Of a stretch of 64,000 nucleotides of DNA, positions 35,998 to 44,672 are shown in pieces. Every line of letters begins with the position of its first letter. Within the stretch, counting starts at the first letter, position 1. The position numbers and the translations under genes are program-made. This DNA is from Pararhizobium qamdonense. GTDB lineage: Bacteria > Pseudomonadota > Alphaproteobacteria > Rhizobiales > Rhizobiaceae. The notes under the pieces were generated by a model that saw only the letters and a list, made by a program, of their open reading frames with translations, was not told the origin of the DNA and searched no databases. The DNA lies in NCBI RefSeq assembly GCF_029277445.1, contig NZ_CP119568.1, positions 551,006 through 615,005 on the forward strand, in the 5' to 3' direction.

Positions 35998-36885
35998 ATG
36001 GCTTTGGCAGCAGAAACGTCGATGTTCCGGCAATATTTTGCGCAATCGAAGCGATATGCATGGGCTGGCTATGCTGCTTTGTTAATAGCGATTGCTTTAG
36101 TTGGGGCTACATCGACTTGGATCAAGCATGCGAGCGATCCATTTGAGCTCTGGCCACTGCTGGCGGACGAGCTCACGAGTGTCCTGGTCATACTTGTTCT
36201 GACACCAGCGATCGTTCTTGCGACCGTATATTTGCGCCCGGTTTACCTCAATTGGCTGAGAGTTTTTTTTGGACACCTTGCCGGCTTTGTCGCGTTCAGC
36301 GTTCTTCATGTCACAGGCATGATCCAGTTGCGGCGCGCCATTTATCCGCTTTTTGGAGCGCATTATTCAGGCGACGGCAGCCTGTGGCTGACAACAATCT
36401 ACGAAGGGCGCAAGGACGCACTGGCCTATATTGCAATAGTGATCTCAGTAAACGTCCTGATGCGCCTATCCACGTCCGAGTTGACGGCTACGAAAGAGGA
36501 CACCGACACCCGTAAGCCAATCAGGATCGCGTATCGCAATGGCGCGGTTCAGTACTGGATCTCGGCGGACGAGATATTTTGGGTCGAGGCTGCGGGAAAT
36601 TATGTCGAGCTGGTCCTGGAGTCGCGACGCGTCCTCCAGCGGCGATCTCTCCGGGCCTTGGAGATAACACTGTCCGAGGCGCGTTTCGTAAGGATACATC
36701 GCAGCCGCATTGTCAATTACAACCGGATTCAGTCAGTCGTCAGCAAAAGCAACGGCGACTTCACGTTGGTTCTGACCAACAATGAAGTGATCGCAGGAAG
36801 CCGCCGGTTTCGGAATTTGCTTCTCAAGTTTGCAAATGGAGATCTTGAGGCGCGCTGGCAAAAAAATGGGGTGTCATCCGAATAG
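35998..36885 (+). CDS. Membrane-anchored LytTR-family regulator
   Basis: A protein of about 295 residues with four membrane helices in the first 150 residues (AGYAALLIAIALVGATST is the first) and a LytTR DNA-binding domain at the C-terminus (residues about 185-285). Typical LytTR stretches are WVEAAGNYVELVLESRRVLQ, RFVRIHRSRIVNYNRIQSVV and FTLVLTNNEVIAGSRRFRNL. It would be a one-component membrane regulator. ATG 35998 is taken; a TTG at 35983 and an ATG at 36022 are alternatives. It is divergent from the BBE oxidase gene (116 bases), its most likely target. Confidence 0.88.
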   Translation: MALAAETSMFRQYFAQSKRYAWAGYAALLIAIALVGATSTWIKHASDPFELWPLLADELTSVLVILVLTPAIVLATVYLRPVYLNWLRVFFGHLAGFVAFSVLHVTGMIQLRRAIYPLFGAHYSGDGSLWLTTIYEGRKDALAYIAIVISVNVLMRLSTSELTATKEDTDTRKPIRIAYRNGAVQYWISADEIFWVEAAGNYVELVLESRRVLQRRSLRALEITLSEARFVRIHRSRIVNYNRIQSVVSKSNGDFTLVLTNNEVIAGSRRFRNLLLKFANGDLEARWQKNGVSSE

Positions 36886-37407
36886 GATTTCCCCTATGCT
36901 ATACATATACATATATCGCGCGCTCCCAATTTCCGGCAAGATCTCCCTATTTACGCCACCGCCCGTCGCTTCTGAGGTAGGAAAAGCTAGAGCCGCACAT
37001 GCCGATCGTGCTCGGCAATTGAGCTCAGAGAGCGTTGTTTTTAAATTGAGCCGCGCCCGCTGAGCGGATGGCGCATCTAGGCAGGTGCGCTCCTGGTCTT
37101 GATGGCTGGACGCGGACCTGTTAACATGGAGCGGAAAATCTCCGTCCCAGGGCACGACCCGAGCGCCGCACATACACCGCGGCCAGCGTTACCGTTCGTT
37201 AACCATGATCCGCTACCTTGGGATTCCCGACGCGATCTCCTCCCTAGGCGTCGATGAGAAAAACTTGGGCCGTGAGATTTTGTCTCCGGCCCTTTTTCGC
37301 TTAATGGCGAAACTCGCAATTCCACTACCCGACGCCACTGGTCTTCTGGAAGAAGCACGCATTCCAATATTTATGCTAGACCTGCGGTGCTGCCACTGGG
37401 GATTTCA
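36886..37407. other. Intergenic, AT-rich start, no gene recognised
   Basis: About 520 bases. It begins with an AT-rich alternating stretch (ATACATATACATATAT near 36902) that is unusual in this GC-rich window. A plus-strand frame at 37205-37447 lacks a good start and any recognisable product. Confidence 0.4.
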
Positions 37408-37968
37408 ATGCAAGACGAGCCTAGGTATCAAATCACCTATACCCTAACCAAATGGGATTATGCTGCGATGGCGCGGGCGCTCACGCGCCGTCCATGGCAT
37501 CGCAGCATCGTCACGATGATTCTGTGGTTGTTATCCGTCTGGTGCCTTCTGGTCCTCTTCACCGATCTCTACAATCCGGTGACCGTAATCAACGCCGTTG
37601 CTGAAAGCAGTTCCTGGCTCTGGCTTCCTGCTTGCCTCCTCGTCGTGGCTTTCTTCTCGCTAGCCACGCACTGGCTGTCTTGGGGAGCATCGTTTCTGTA
37701 CTATAGGCAGATCGCATCCGCTGACGCGATCATCACCGTAGGTTTGAACGATGACGCCATTCGTGTCAGTTCGGACGTGGCGGATTCGACTGTTCCATGG
37801 GCGACCGTAAAACGGATCATTCGGGAGAAAGATTATTTGATGTTGCCGATATCGAAGCGGGAAGCCTTCATTCTGCCTAGACGCAGCTTCGAAAACCAAA
37901 AGCATTTTGAGGACGCCTTTCATTATGCGAACGAAAAAATATCGGCAGGACCGGTCGGCGCCGGGTGA
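37408..37968 (+). CDS. YcxB-like membrane protein
   Basis: A 186-residue protein with two membrane helices (IVTMILWLLSVWCLLVLFTD and LWLPACLLVVAFFSLATHWL) followed by a YcxB-like cytoplasmic domain: VGLNDDAIRVSSDVADSTVP, WATVKRIIREKDYLMLPISK and AFILPRRSFENQKHFEDAF. ATG 37408 has GGGGA upstream. The domain's role is unknown in general. It stands alone between two intergenic regions. Confidence 0.82.
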   Translation: MQDEPRYQITYTLTKWDYAAMARALTRRPWHRSIVTMILWLLSVWCLLVLFTDLYNPVTVINAVAESSSWLWLPACLLVVAFFSLATHWLSWGASFLYYRQIASADAIITVGLNDDAIRVSSDVADSTVPWATVKRIIREKDYLMLPISKREAFILPRRSFENQKHFEDAFHYANEKISAGPVGAG

Positions 37969-38199
37969 CGGGGAGCAGTAGCTTCTTCAAGACGGGTGGG
38001 TTTCTTGTGTGCCTTTTCGTCCGTCCCTTCCTTCCTACCCCACGAGTAACCTTTACAAATCGCCTCTCTGCCCGCGGGCGTGAGCCCTCGAAGGGGGCTG
38101 CTTGCTGACTATGACTGCGGTCGCCAAGCCGTTTGTATCATCGCTGCCTCGTTGCCGCGCCAGACTGGATATTGGAGTGGCTTTGGCTAAGATATATGC

Positions 38200-38466
38200 A
38201 TGCCTCGCCGCTATCACGCCGGAAACTGTTCATCCTGTCGCCAAGCGCGACTGTTTCTGTTTCGCAATCTCGTGACAGATGACATTTACGCACACCGCGA
38301 AGAGTGTGAATGGGGATACCTGACCCCGGCGGAGATCGAGACGAAGGGCGGATTTCTCACTCTCCTGGAAGAGTTCGACGCCGACTACGCTGGGAGCGAC
38401 GCGATCTCCCGGAGCGTCTGGGCCAATTACAAAGTCGTTGCGGTTGATGACCAGGATGAAACATGA
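38200..38466 (+). CDS. Small CxxC protein of unknown function
   Basis: An 88-residue acidic protein: HAGNCSSCRQARLFLFRNLV, then IYAHREECEWGYLTPAEIE, with three cysteines that could bind zinc, and LLEEFDADYAGSDAISRSVW. The layout (CxxC, then a conserved ECEWG) resembles small hypothetical or immunity-type proteins in proteobacteria, which is only a memory-based resemblance. ATG 38200 has no strong ribosome binding site. It lies at the left border of the decayed region. Confidence 0.5.
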   Translation: MPRRYHAGNCSSCRQARLFLFRNLVTDDIYAHREECEWGYLTPAEIETKGGFLTLLEEFDADYAGSDAISRSVWANYKVVAVDDQDET

Positions 38467-39049
38467 GATCGCGGCAGGGCTAAAAAAAGCCAATGCGGCC
38501 GACCCCGATCTCTAAATGCAGCAGCAGCCGCTGTGATAGCAATGACCTCCAGCAGATGACGTTGATCGTAACCAGCGGCCATCATGCCCCAGCTACTTGC
38601 TTCTTTGACGTGCCCCCGTGTCTCTATGAGGTCTCTCGCCTTAGGAGGACAATGCTGCGAGACGTGGATCATGTAGCGGCGCTGCTTTGCGGATGAGCTT
38701 CAATGCCGCCTGCGCGTCTGCGCGAGCCGTTAGTCGGCGGACACTGAAGCTTGTCACAATAGGGGCACACCGCAACCGGGGACGTCTCGTTCGCTACAAT
38801 CGCAACTCTTCATCGGAGCGCCTCCTATCATGAATGGGCGAAGCGGCCGAGTCCTAGTTGATTAAAGAGGACGCTCTTGCGGGGGCTTTTCTTTCCACTC
38901 AGTTGGCCTGTGCCCCTCAGTCGGAACCGACCCTAGTCCGGAACTGCTCTTGCCGCCTTCCTCCGGCGTCAACATCACATTACGAAGTTCTCAAAGTCGA
39001 TCATCGAACGCCCGTTACAGCGACGGCCTTGGTACCTTTCCCGCTCGCG
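38467..39049. other. Left part of a decayed region, no intact gene
   Basis: About 580 bases of low coding quality. Minus-strand fragments towards 39050 (for example DELAAYIGRVRRNWSLD) may belong to the end of the XRE pseudogene or to another lost gene. Nothing else is recognised. Confidence 0.4.
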
Positions 39050-39371
39050 GCGATAGGAACACCTAATCCAATGACCAGTTCCTCCTCACCCTGCCGATAT
39101 AGGCAGCAAGTTCGTCTGGCGTACCACTTGGGAAGGCCTGCTTAAGATAAGTAGGCATACTGAGTCCCTACCACCCGCGCGATGTCCTACAGCATCGACG
39201 CGCTAATCCGGTCAGCGCCGCGCTCATATTTCTGGACCTACTGGAAGGTAATGCCAAGCTTGTCGCTAAGCGTGGCCTGCGACATGCCCAACTGAGCGCG
39301 ACGCATCCGCAGGCGACGGCCAACGTAAACATCGGGTGTGGGCCTTCTTCTTTTGATATGCGTCTGGCCAT
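39050..39371 (-). pseudogene. XRE-family regulator, nonsense and frameshift relic
   Basis: On the minus strand the frame reads VYVGRRLRMRRAQLGMSQAT, then LSDKLGITFQ, a TAG stop, then VQKYERGADRISASML, another TAG, then DIARVVGT. Removing the stops gives the standard rhizobial XRE helix-turn-helix ('GITFQQVQKYE.G..RISASML'). The upstream ATG at 39371 (MARRISKEEGP) is in another frame, so there is also a frameshift. It cannot make a functional repressor. The right boundary is clear and the left boundary approximate. Confidence 0.82.
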
Positions 39372-39613
39372 CGATTTCCTCTCTCCGCGCTCCAGCGGCG
39401 CACCCGCCTTCGTAGCAAGCATATGACTGTCATGGGACTTTTGGAATTGCACCGCGGTGCAATAGGATCGGGGGGCCGGTGTCGTTTCTCGGCGAGCGAC
39501 ATTCGACCGCTCTAAAAGGCCTCGCCTGCGTGTCGGTCGTGCCGTAGCGATTCCGATCTCGAGCCACAGGCAGCCACTTGCCTAGCGATCGGTGGCGCCT
39601 TGGCCCGCAACAT

Positions 39614-39722
39614 CGTCTAGGCCGGAAGCGCGCTTCCCGCTTCTATTCCCGGATTTCGAAGTTGAAACACCAAGTAAAGCACGAACCAGACAGCGGTCGC
39701 CCTCGGCATGTCCGAGACTATC
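39614..39722 (-). pseudogene. Scrambled scraps of a diguanylate cyclase gene
   Basis: The minus-strand stretch VLYLVFQLRNPGIEAGSAL matches the membrane segment LFQLRNPDIELGSAVAG of the cyclase at 31332. Next to it (39690-39722) the DNA resembles the GGDEF-coding segment at 31676-31707 of the same gene. In the intact gene these two segments lie about 300 bases apart and in the opposite order, so the copy has been rearranged. Confidence 0.5.
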
Positions 39723-39844
39723 GTTGGTGTTCGTACTTCTCCGGAAACGCTAGACGATGATTCAGGCGCGATATCGATCGCGTCGGAAACATTGCTGCCG
39801 TTCCATCCATCCTGGATGTCGTCTTTCCTACCGACTGATCGGCA

Positions 39845-40320
39845 GGAGTGGACCATCCCACGGTCATCCGATGGAGAACGTTCGTTGAGAGCGCCCAGCA
39901 CATGGCCGGCGATCAGCACCTAGAGGACGACCTTGAGTTATCGGCGTGCACGCCGCCGGCGCCATCATAGCCCAGATAGTAAGTGGCCATCCCCGTGACC
40001 GGCGTCGCGATCAGAAGACCGTAAAGAAGCACTGGGCTATCTTCCCTACCACGCTGAAGATGGCGGGTTCCTGTGGCGATGACGGCGGAACGTCTTGGAC
40101 AAACCGAAGATCCAGACGGAGGACGACGATCAGGATAGTGGTCCCGACATAAGCATGGATTTTGGCGCTGCCGACCTAATCCGCTGTTGCCGACCCGGCA
40201 CGTTCGATACTGCGGTTCTATCCTTCCATCCCATCGGGAAGCAGCAGATTGAAGAAAACCAGACTTGCCGTCAGCGCTGGCATCAGACGGCCCAACCCAA
40301 CCGCCCGTACAGAAAGTGAC
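39845..40320 (-). pseudogene. Cytochrome b561 family gene, decayed
   Basis: The minus strand encodes, in pieces, a cytochrome b561: ALTASLVFFNLLLPDGMEG, stop, NRSIERAGSATAD, TAG, VGSAKIHAYVGTTILIVVLR, FVQDVPPSSPQEPAIFSVVG, KIAQCFFTVF, stop, then in other frames IATPVTGMATYYLGYDGAG and TNVLHRMTVGW. The HAYVG histidine is a haem ligand position of the family. At least two in-frame TAG codons and several frameshifts make it non-functional. Confidence 0.75.
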
Positions 40321-40326
40321 GGCCGC

Positions 40327-40515
40327 TTACCAGTAGTAAGAGTCCTCATCGGCACAGCGCTCTGGGGACAACGCGCCATCCTTCGCTTCGCGCCACCAAA
40401 CCTTAGCGACCGATCTCGAATAATCTTCCGCTTCCATTCCAAAGGCGCTGCGCCCCGCGCGATACCAAAGGCGCACCCGATCTTCAAACCGCTTGCAGAA
40501 CTCTTCTTCAGACAT
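40327..40515 (-). CDS. Small rhizobial protein of unknown function
   Basis: A 62-residue acidic protein, MSEEEFCKRFEDRVRLWYRA at the start and ALSPERCADEDSYYW at the end. The '-P..CA..D..YW' ending and the EEFxxRF opening recall short rhizobial hypothetical proteins of 60-80 residues. No strong ribosome binding site is seen. It lies beside the cytochrome b561 pseudogene but its own frame is intact. Confidence 0.55.
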   Translation of the reverse strand: MSEEEFCKRFEDRVRLWYRAGRSAFGMEAEDYSRSVAKVWWREAKDGALSPERCADEDSYYW

Positions 40516-40614
40516 AGGCAGAGGCTAACACGGACGCTGAATTTCGCAAGATGGCACTCCCCGTGCCCATCCGCCGCACCAAGCCCGAGGCCGCTTAGAG
40601 CGGATATTTCAGTC

Positions 40615-41073
40615 TCAGTTTCCGCTCGCAGCCGATTGCCGACCGGTGACGCTGTCGATATGGATGACGAAAAAGACCGGCACCACCGTTTTGCCTGTTT
40701 CTGGAACCGTGCCCAGCTTCATAGCGCCCGGCTCCCACCAGTTGCTTCGCTTTTCCAGCAGCGACCAGGCATGAAGCCGTTCACCGTGCCATTGTTCGTT
40801 GTCCGGGAATTCTTCATAACGTCCCTCGACGACGACGCTTCGCCAAGCCTCGTTGTTGTCGATTTCGCCCACCTGGATGCAGACCAGTGGGTTGGCGCGC
40901 AGCCAGTCGATTTTCTGCCCGGGCATGGAGAAGGCATAGAGGCTGGGCGATTCAAACGCATACTGGATTGGTACGACATAGGGCCGATTATCCTTGGCGC
41001 AGGCAAGATGGGCAATGTGCCCCCGCGCAAGGACGTCAACGCAGTCCTCGCTGGTCATCTCTTTCAAATTCAT
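40615..41073 (-). CDS. Pyridoxamine 5'-phosphate oxidase-like FMN-binding protein
   Basis: A 152-residue split-barrel flavin-binding protein. Landmarks are DCVDVLARGHIAHLACAKDN, RPYVVPIQYAFESPSLYAFS, KIDWLRANPLVCIQVGEIDN and SVVVEGRYEEFPD, the pattern of the nitroimidazole-resistance/PNPOx-like group. These reduce or bind flavin, F420 or haem; the substrate is open. ATG 41073 with AAGGAA upstream is much better than the long N-terminal extension of the open frame (to 41313). It stands alone. Confidence 0.9.
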   Translation of the reverse strand: MNLKEMTSEDCVDVLARGHIAHLACAKDNRPYVVPIQYAFESPSLYAFSMPGQKIDWLRANPLVCIQVGEIDNNEAWRSVVVEGRYEEFPDNEQWHGERLHAWSLLEKRSNWWEPGAMKLGTVPETGKTVVPVFFVIHIDSVTGRQSAASGN

Positions 41074-41672
41074 CGGATTTCCTTCTGGGACATCACTAGC
41101 CCTTCGGGAATGATAGCACGGATCGCGACCTCCTTTTTCGAAATCGGCGCCAGAGATCAGTGGCTCTTTGCAGTCACCAGCACCTTCATCGATGAACTCT
41201 AGGATTATTCCTATGACATCGGAAAGTGACGCCAACCCACCCCTCGCACCGAATGTAATAGGCCGCTTTGCGCCATTACGGCAGTCATTCCGACGGCCTC
41301 GCCCATTCACCATAAGCGGACATCGCTATTCCAGCGGTCATCAAGGTGATTGGAGCCACGCAGCACAGATTGGGAAGCGGGCGCAGTGACGTGGATCTCT
41401 GTTCCGACATCCGAAGCCGACTAATGGAAGCCTACCGTCAGGTTATCGATGGGCGCTCGAAGACCCGTGACGAAGCCGGGCAGTTCACGAACTTGGAGGA
41501 AAACGAACGCAGCTTGCGCTCGCAGCAATTGACGCGGAGTGTGAAGAGTTCCAACGTCTCGGCCGAACACAAAAACTCCCGGGGGAGATGGTATCCAAAC
41601 TTGTGCGGGAAAATTGACCTTCTTGATGTGCGTTTCAGCGAGCCACCCGTGGACGTCCTTGTGGAAGGGTGG
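41074..41672. other. Intergenic, no gene recognised
   Basis: About 600 bases. A plus-strand frame (41346-41897) runs through here into the antisense of the membrane protein gene; its N-terminal part is charged and helical but matches nothing I know. It may be decayed sequence. Confidence 0.35.
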
Positions 41673-42164
41673 TCATTCCCGTGGCGCGGTAGGATCTCGC
41701 GGCTCTTCGATCGCCTTGGCAAGACGCTCGAGTTCCTGCGAATAGCAGAACAGTGCGAACAGGACGAGCAGGATTTCGAACGCTCCCAACGCAATCCGTT
41801 CAAACGACGGCAAAGCATCCAGCTCCGGGACGTGACGGAAGAAGAGCGCCGAGAAAAGCGCTCCCCCGAAAAAGAAACTCACGCGGCTTGCAAATGAACA
41901 GACATGCGCAACGAAAACGTTGTGGAACGGCGCAACGACGGGAACCAAGTTCAGCCTTGTCCAATAGCAAGCGTGGAGCAGCGCTGCGCTGCAGATAATG
42001 GCAATCTGCTGGGAGAGCCTCAACTCCTGTTGCTCACCCAGATGTGTGATGATCTGGTGGAACAGTGGGAAGACGATCCAGAACAACGCCATGGCAGCGA
42101 CAGTCTGTCCAATAACCAGCCCTGCGTAGGCCAATCCCGACGGCTTCAAGTTCTTCTCTTCCAC
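41673..42164 (-). CDS. Four-helix membrane protein of unknown function
   Basis: A 163-residue protein with four predicted membrane helices (LAYAGLVIGQTVAAMALFWI, then IAIICSAALLHACYW, FASRVSFFFGGALFSALFF and ALGAFEILLVLFALFCY) and a charged C-terminus. No family is recognised. The frame is well kept and begins MEEKNLKPSG. It lies 39 bases beyond the restored end of the Rap1a-like gene on the same strand and could be the last gene of the efflux unit. Confidence 0.65.
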   Translation of the reverse strand: MEEKNLKPSGLAYAGLVIGQTVAAMALFWIVFPLFHQIITHLGEQQELRLSQQIAIICSAALLHACYWTRLNLVPVVAPFHNVFVAHVCSFASRVSFFFGGALFSALFFRHVPELDALPSFERIALGAFEILLVLFALFCYSQELERLAKAIEEPRDPTAPRE

Positions 42165-42203
42165 ACCAACTCCGTTCTCAACAGCCGGACGCGACGTCTT
42201 TTC

Positions 42204-42528
42204 CTAGGAACAGCCGCGGCTATACAGGAATTTCTCCACCGCCTCGAACGCGTTGGCCGGATACAGCACCGTCGATATCCGCAATCACGTCGGTGAGCGC
42301 AAGATCTGAGTTCGCCTGGGCGATATACGACCCAAGGAGGGCACAGCTCTTGTCCTCACGGGCGATGCGTGAGGCGACCGCCTCGACGAAACCCGCACAG
42401 CAGCCCTGCTGTTGGGGGTCCTTGGTGTTCATGCACATCGTCTGCAGACTGGCGAATGTCGGCTCGGCCGACTGGGCGGGCGTGATCGCGACCGCCAATA
42501 GGAACGCCGCCAACATCGTGACTTTCAT
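42204..42528 (-). pseudogene. Rap1a/Tai-like secreted protein with a C-terminal frameshift
   Basis: A signal peptide (MKVTMLAAFLLAVAITPAQS) followed by a small domain with CMNTKDPQQQGCCAGFVEAV and KSCALLGSYIAQANSDLALT. In the first frame translation ends at 42220 with an unrelated tail. In the next frame the expected family ending is present, TVLYPANAFEAVEKFLYSRG followed by CS and a stop at 42204, so one base change near 42260 breaks it. The four cysteines and the layout match Rap1a/Tai immunity-like periplasmic proteins. It may still be made with a short altered tail. It follows the DUF2955 gene by four bases on the minus strand. Confidence 0.7.
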
Positions 42529-42532
42529 GAAC

Positions 42533-43573
42533 TTACTCCTCTCTATTGCTGCTTTTCAAACCGCCCGAAACCTGTCGGAGTTGCTGCCAAAGCAGCGCGG
42601 TCGTCAAGAGCGCGTAGCCGATCGCTATCGCAACGAACAGGATCCGGGTCGAGAACGATTCCGCCGCGCTCCCCGGCAGCGGCGAGACGCCGAGGCCGAA
42701 CAGGATCAGAAACGTCGTCAACGCACCAGCATGGACCTTCGCATCCGCCGACCTTGCGGCAGCCCGCCCGCCCAGCAGAAGGCTGGCGACCAGCACGATG
42801 ACGAACATCCAGAACAGGCTGGGCCGGATCGTCAACACGCCGTAGGCGATCGAAGCGACGATGCCGCCGAAGAGGTTGACGATCACGATCCCAAATGCCG
42901 CCTTTCCACTCGCCGCGACATCGAGCTGTCCGAGCAACGATGCCACCGTGATCGGTATGACGGCCGCGGACGTCAGGTTGTCGCTCGTCAGGCAGATCGC
43001 GACCGTTGACAAGAGAATGACCGCGTTGGCCAGCGCTCGAAGGTAATCTGGAGCCGCGGTTGTCGGTTGCGGCGCGGTCTCCGCGATGGACGGGGGTTCC
43101 GGAATGACGACATACGCGAGCCACATCATCACCGCGCCGCCCAACACGCCGCCGACAAGGATCGATAGGGTTGATGCGGCCAGTTCCTTGTTGAGGATGC
43201 CGAGCAGGGGCACGATCACCGCGACGACAAGGACGAGAAAGACTGCAGCCCCGCCCTTGCCAGCAGTCTGGGCGACGAAGCAGGAGAAGTAGATCAATCC
43301 CAGCAGTAGGAGGAACGTGGCCGGACGGTCGCCGAACCATGACGTCAGCACCATCATGAAGACACCGACGGCAAGAATGACAACCACCATTCCAAGCGTC
43401 TTGCCAAGCGGCATGGGCTGAGAACTCGACAGCAGGAACTGGGCGGCGAAGAGCGGGCCGAGGAAGGGAACGAGCGCGCCGGATGCGACCGAGATCACGA
43501 AGAGCACGGAGACCGCGAGAGCGACCCGCAGTCCCTTTCTCTTCTGCTCGGCGATCAGGTCCTCAACCGACAT
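42533..43573 (-). CDS. DUF2955 inner-membrane protein (FUSC-like efflux partner)
   Basis: A 346-residue protein with about ten membrane helices in two halves (VALAVSVLFVISVASGALVP at the start; LFWMFVIVLVASLLLGGRAA in the second half). It matches DUF2955, which resembles the membrane half of aromatic-acid/fusaric-acid type exporters and nearly always occurs beside an HlyD-type adaptor. Here it overlaps the HlyD gene by 11 bases. Together they probably move a small organic compound out of the cytoplasm or across the inner membrane. Confidence 0.85.
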   Translation of the reverse strand: MSVEDLIAEQKRKGLRVALAVSVLFVISVASGALVPFLGPLFAAQFLLSSSQPMPLGKTLGMVVVILAVGVFMMVLTSWFGDRPATFLLLLGLIYFSCFVAQTAGKGGAAVFLVLVVAVIVPLLGILNKELAASTLSILVGGVLGGAVMMWLAYVVIPEPPSIAETAPQPTTAAPDYLRALANAVILLSTVAICLTSDNLTSAAVIPITVASLLGQLDVAASGKAAFGIVIVNLFGGIVASIAYGVLTIRPSLFWMFVIVLVASLLLGGRAAARSADAKVHAGALTTFLILFGLGVSPLPGSAAESFSTRILFVAIAIGYALLTTALLWQQLRQVSGGLKSSNREE

Positions 43574-44663
43574 AGGTCAGCACGGACATGATGCGGATCC
43601 AGAGCGATCCCCAGGCATTCGTGACCGGATGATCGCCCGTATAGATGACGACCGTCACCTGCGAGCCGTAGCGCACGCCTTTTGGCCGTCCTTCGTCTAG
43701 CGTCAGGCGGACGGGAAAGCGTTGCGCCTCCTGAACCCAGCCGCTGTCGGTCCGGATCTTGGGAAGGCCCGTCGTCGGATCGGTGTCGTTCTGCGAGACT
43801 CCGAGGCCGACACTCTCGACCGTGGCGGAGAACAATTTTCCGGGCAGCGCATCGAACAGCACCTCGGCCCGGTTTCCGATCGCGGTCTTTTCGAGGCTGT
43901 TCTCCTTGAATGCCGCCGCGATCCAGATGGTGCCAACATCGATGAAGGTCATCGCCGACTGTCCGGAGCCAACCACCTTGCCGATGGAAAGCTGAAGGTT
44001 GGTCACGACGCCTGCGGCCGGAGCGCGCACGGTCGTGTGAAGCAGGTCGAGCCGCGCCTCCTCCAGAGCCGCAAGCGCTTCCTTGAACTGCGGATTGTCG
44101 CTGCCTGCGGGACCGAGATCCTCCTGCGCGGAAAGCAGGTCAGCCTCCGCACCCTTCATCGCCGCTTGAGCTTGTTCGAACACCAGCTTCGCTTCGTCGA
44201 GCTTCACCTGCGCGTAGACCCCGCGTTTGGTAAGTTCGGAGACGCGCCCCAACTGTTCGCTGGCATTGTCGCGGTTCGCCTGTGCCTCGACCAGACGGGC
44301 CTGCACTGCATCCACGTTTGCTGTCGATGCTCCGATCGTCTGGCCAACGCGAGCAAGGGCAGCCTCGGCCTCGGTGACGGCAATTTCGTATCTGCTCGGA
44401 TCTATCCGGAAGAGGACCTGATCGGGTTCGACCGCCGAATTGTCCGTGACGTTGACCTCGACGATACGCCCGGTCACTTCCGGCGCGATGCCGACGACAT
44501 AGGCCTGGACCTGTGCCTGCGAGGTCGACGGTGTCCTTCGCTCCATGAAGACGGAGAGCACGAAGAGCACCAGTGCCAGAAGCACGATGACGAGCGCGAC
44601 CCTGCGCAACGGATTTGCAGAGGGCGCTGCGGCGGCGGGTTCGGTGAGAAGTTCTTCAGACAC
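43563..44663 (-). CDS. HlyD/EmrA-type periplasmic adaptor
   Basis: A 366-residue membrane-fusion protein: one N-terminal membrane anchor (VALVIVLLALVLFVLSVF), the lipoyl half-motif VVGIAPEVTGRIVEVNVTDN, a long alpha-hairpin (residues about 100-200, heptad-rich), then APAAGVVTNLQLSIGKVV and a beta-barrel. It links the DUF2955 membrane protein to the periplasm or an outer-membrane duct. No outer-membrane channel gene is in the window. The C-terminal ending WIRIMSVLTYVG is hydrophobic, as in other DUF2955 partners. Confidence 0.93.
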   Translation of the reverse strand: MSEELLTEPAAAAPSANPLRRVALVIVLLALVLFVLSVFMERRTPSTSQAQVQAYVVGIAPEVTGRIVEVNVTDNSAVEPDQVLFRIDPSRYEIAVTEAEAALARVGQTIGASTANVDAVQARLVEAQANRDNASEQLGRVSELTKRGVYAQVKLDEAKLVFEQAQAAMKGAEADLLSAQEDLGPAGSDNPQFKEALAALEEARLDLLHTTVRAPAAGVVTNLQLSIGKVVGSGQSAMTFIDVGTIWIAAAFKENSLEKTAIGNRAEVLFDALPGKLFSATVESVGLGVSQNDTDPTTGLPKIRTDSGWVQEAQRFPVRLTLDEGRPKGVRYGSQVTVVIYTGDHPVTNAWGSLWIRIMSVLTYVG

Positions 44664-44672
44664 GCTGCGTCC

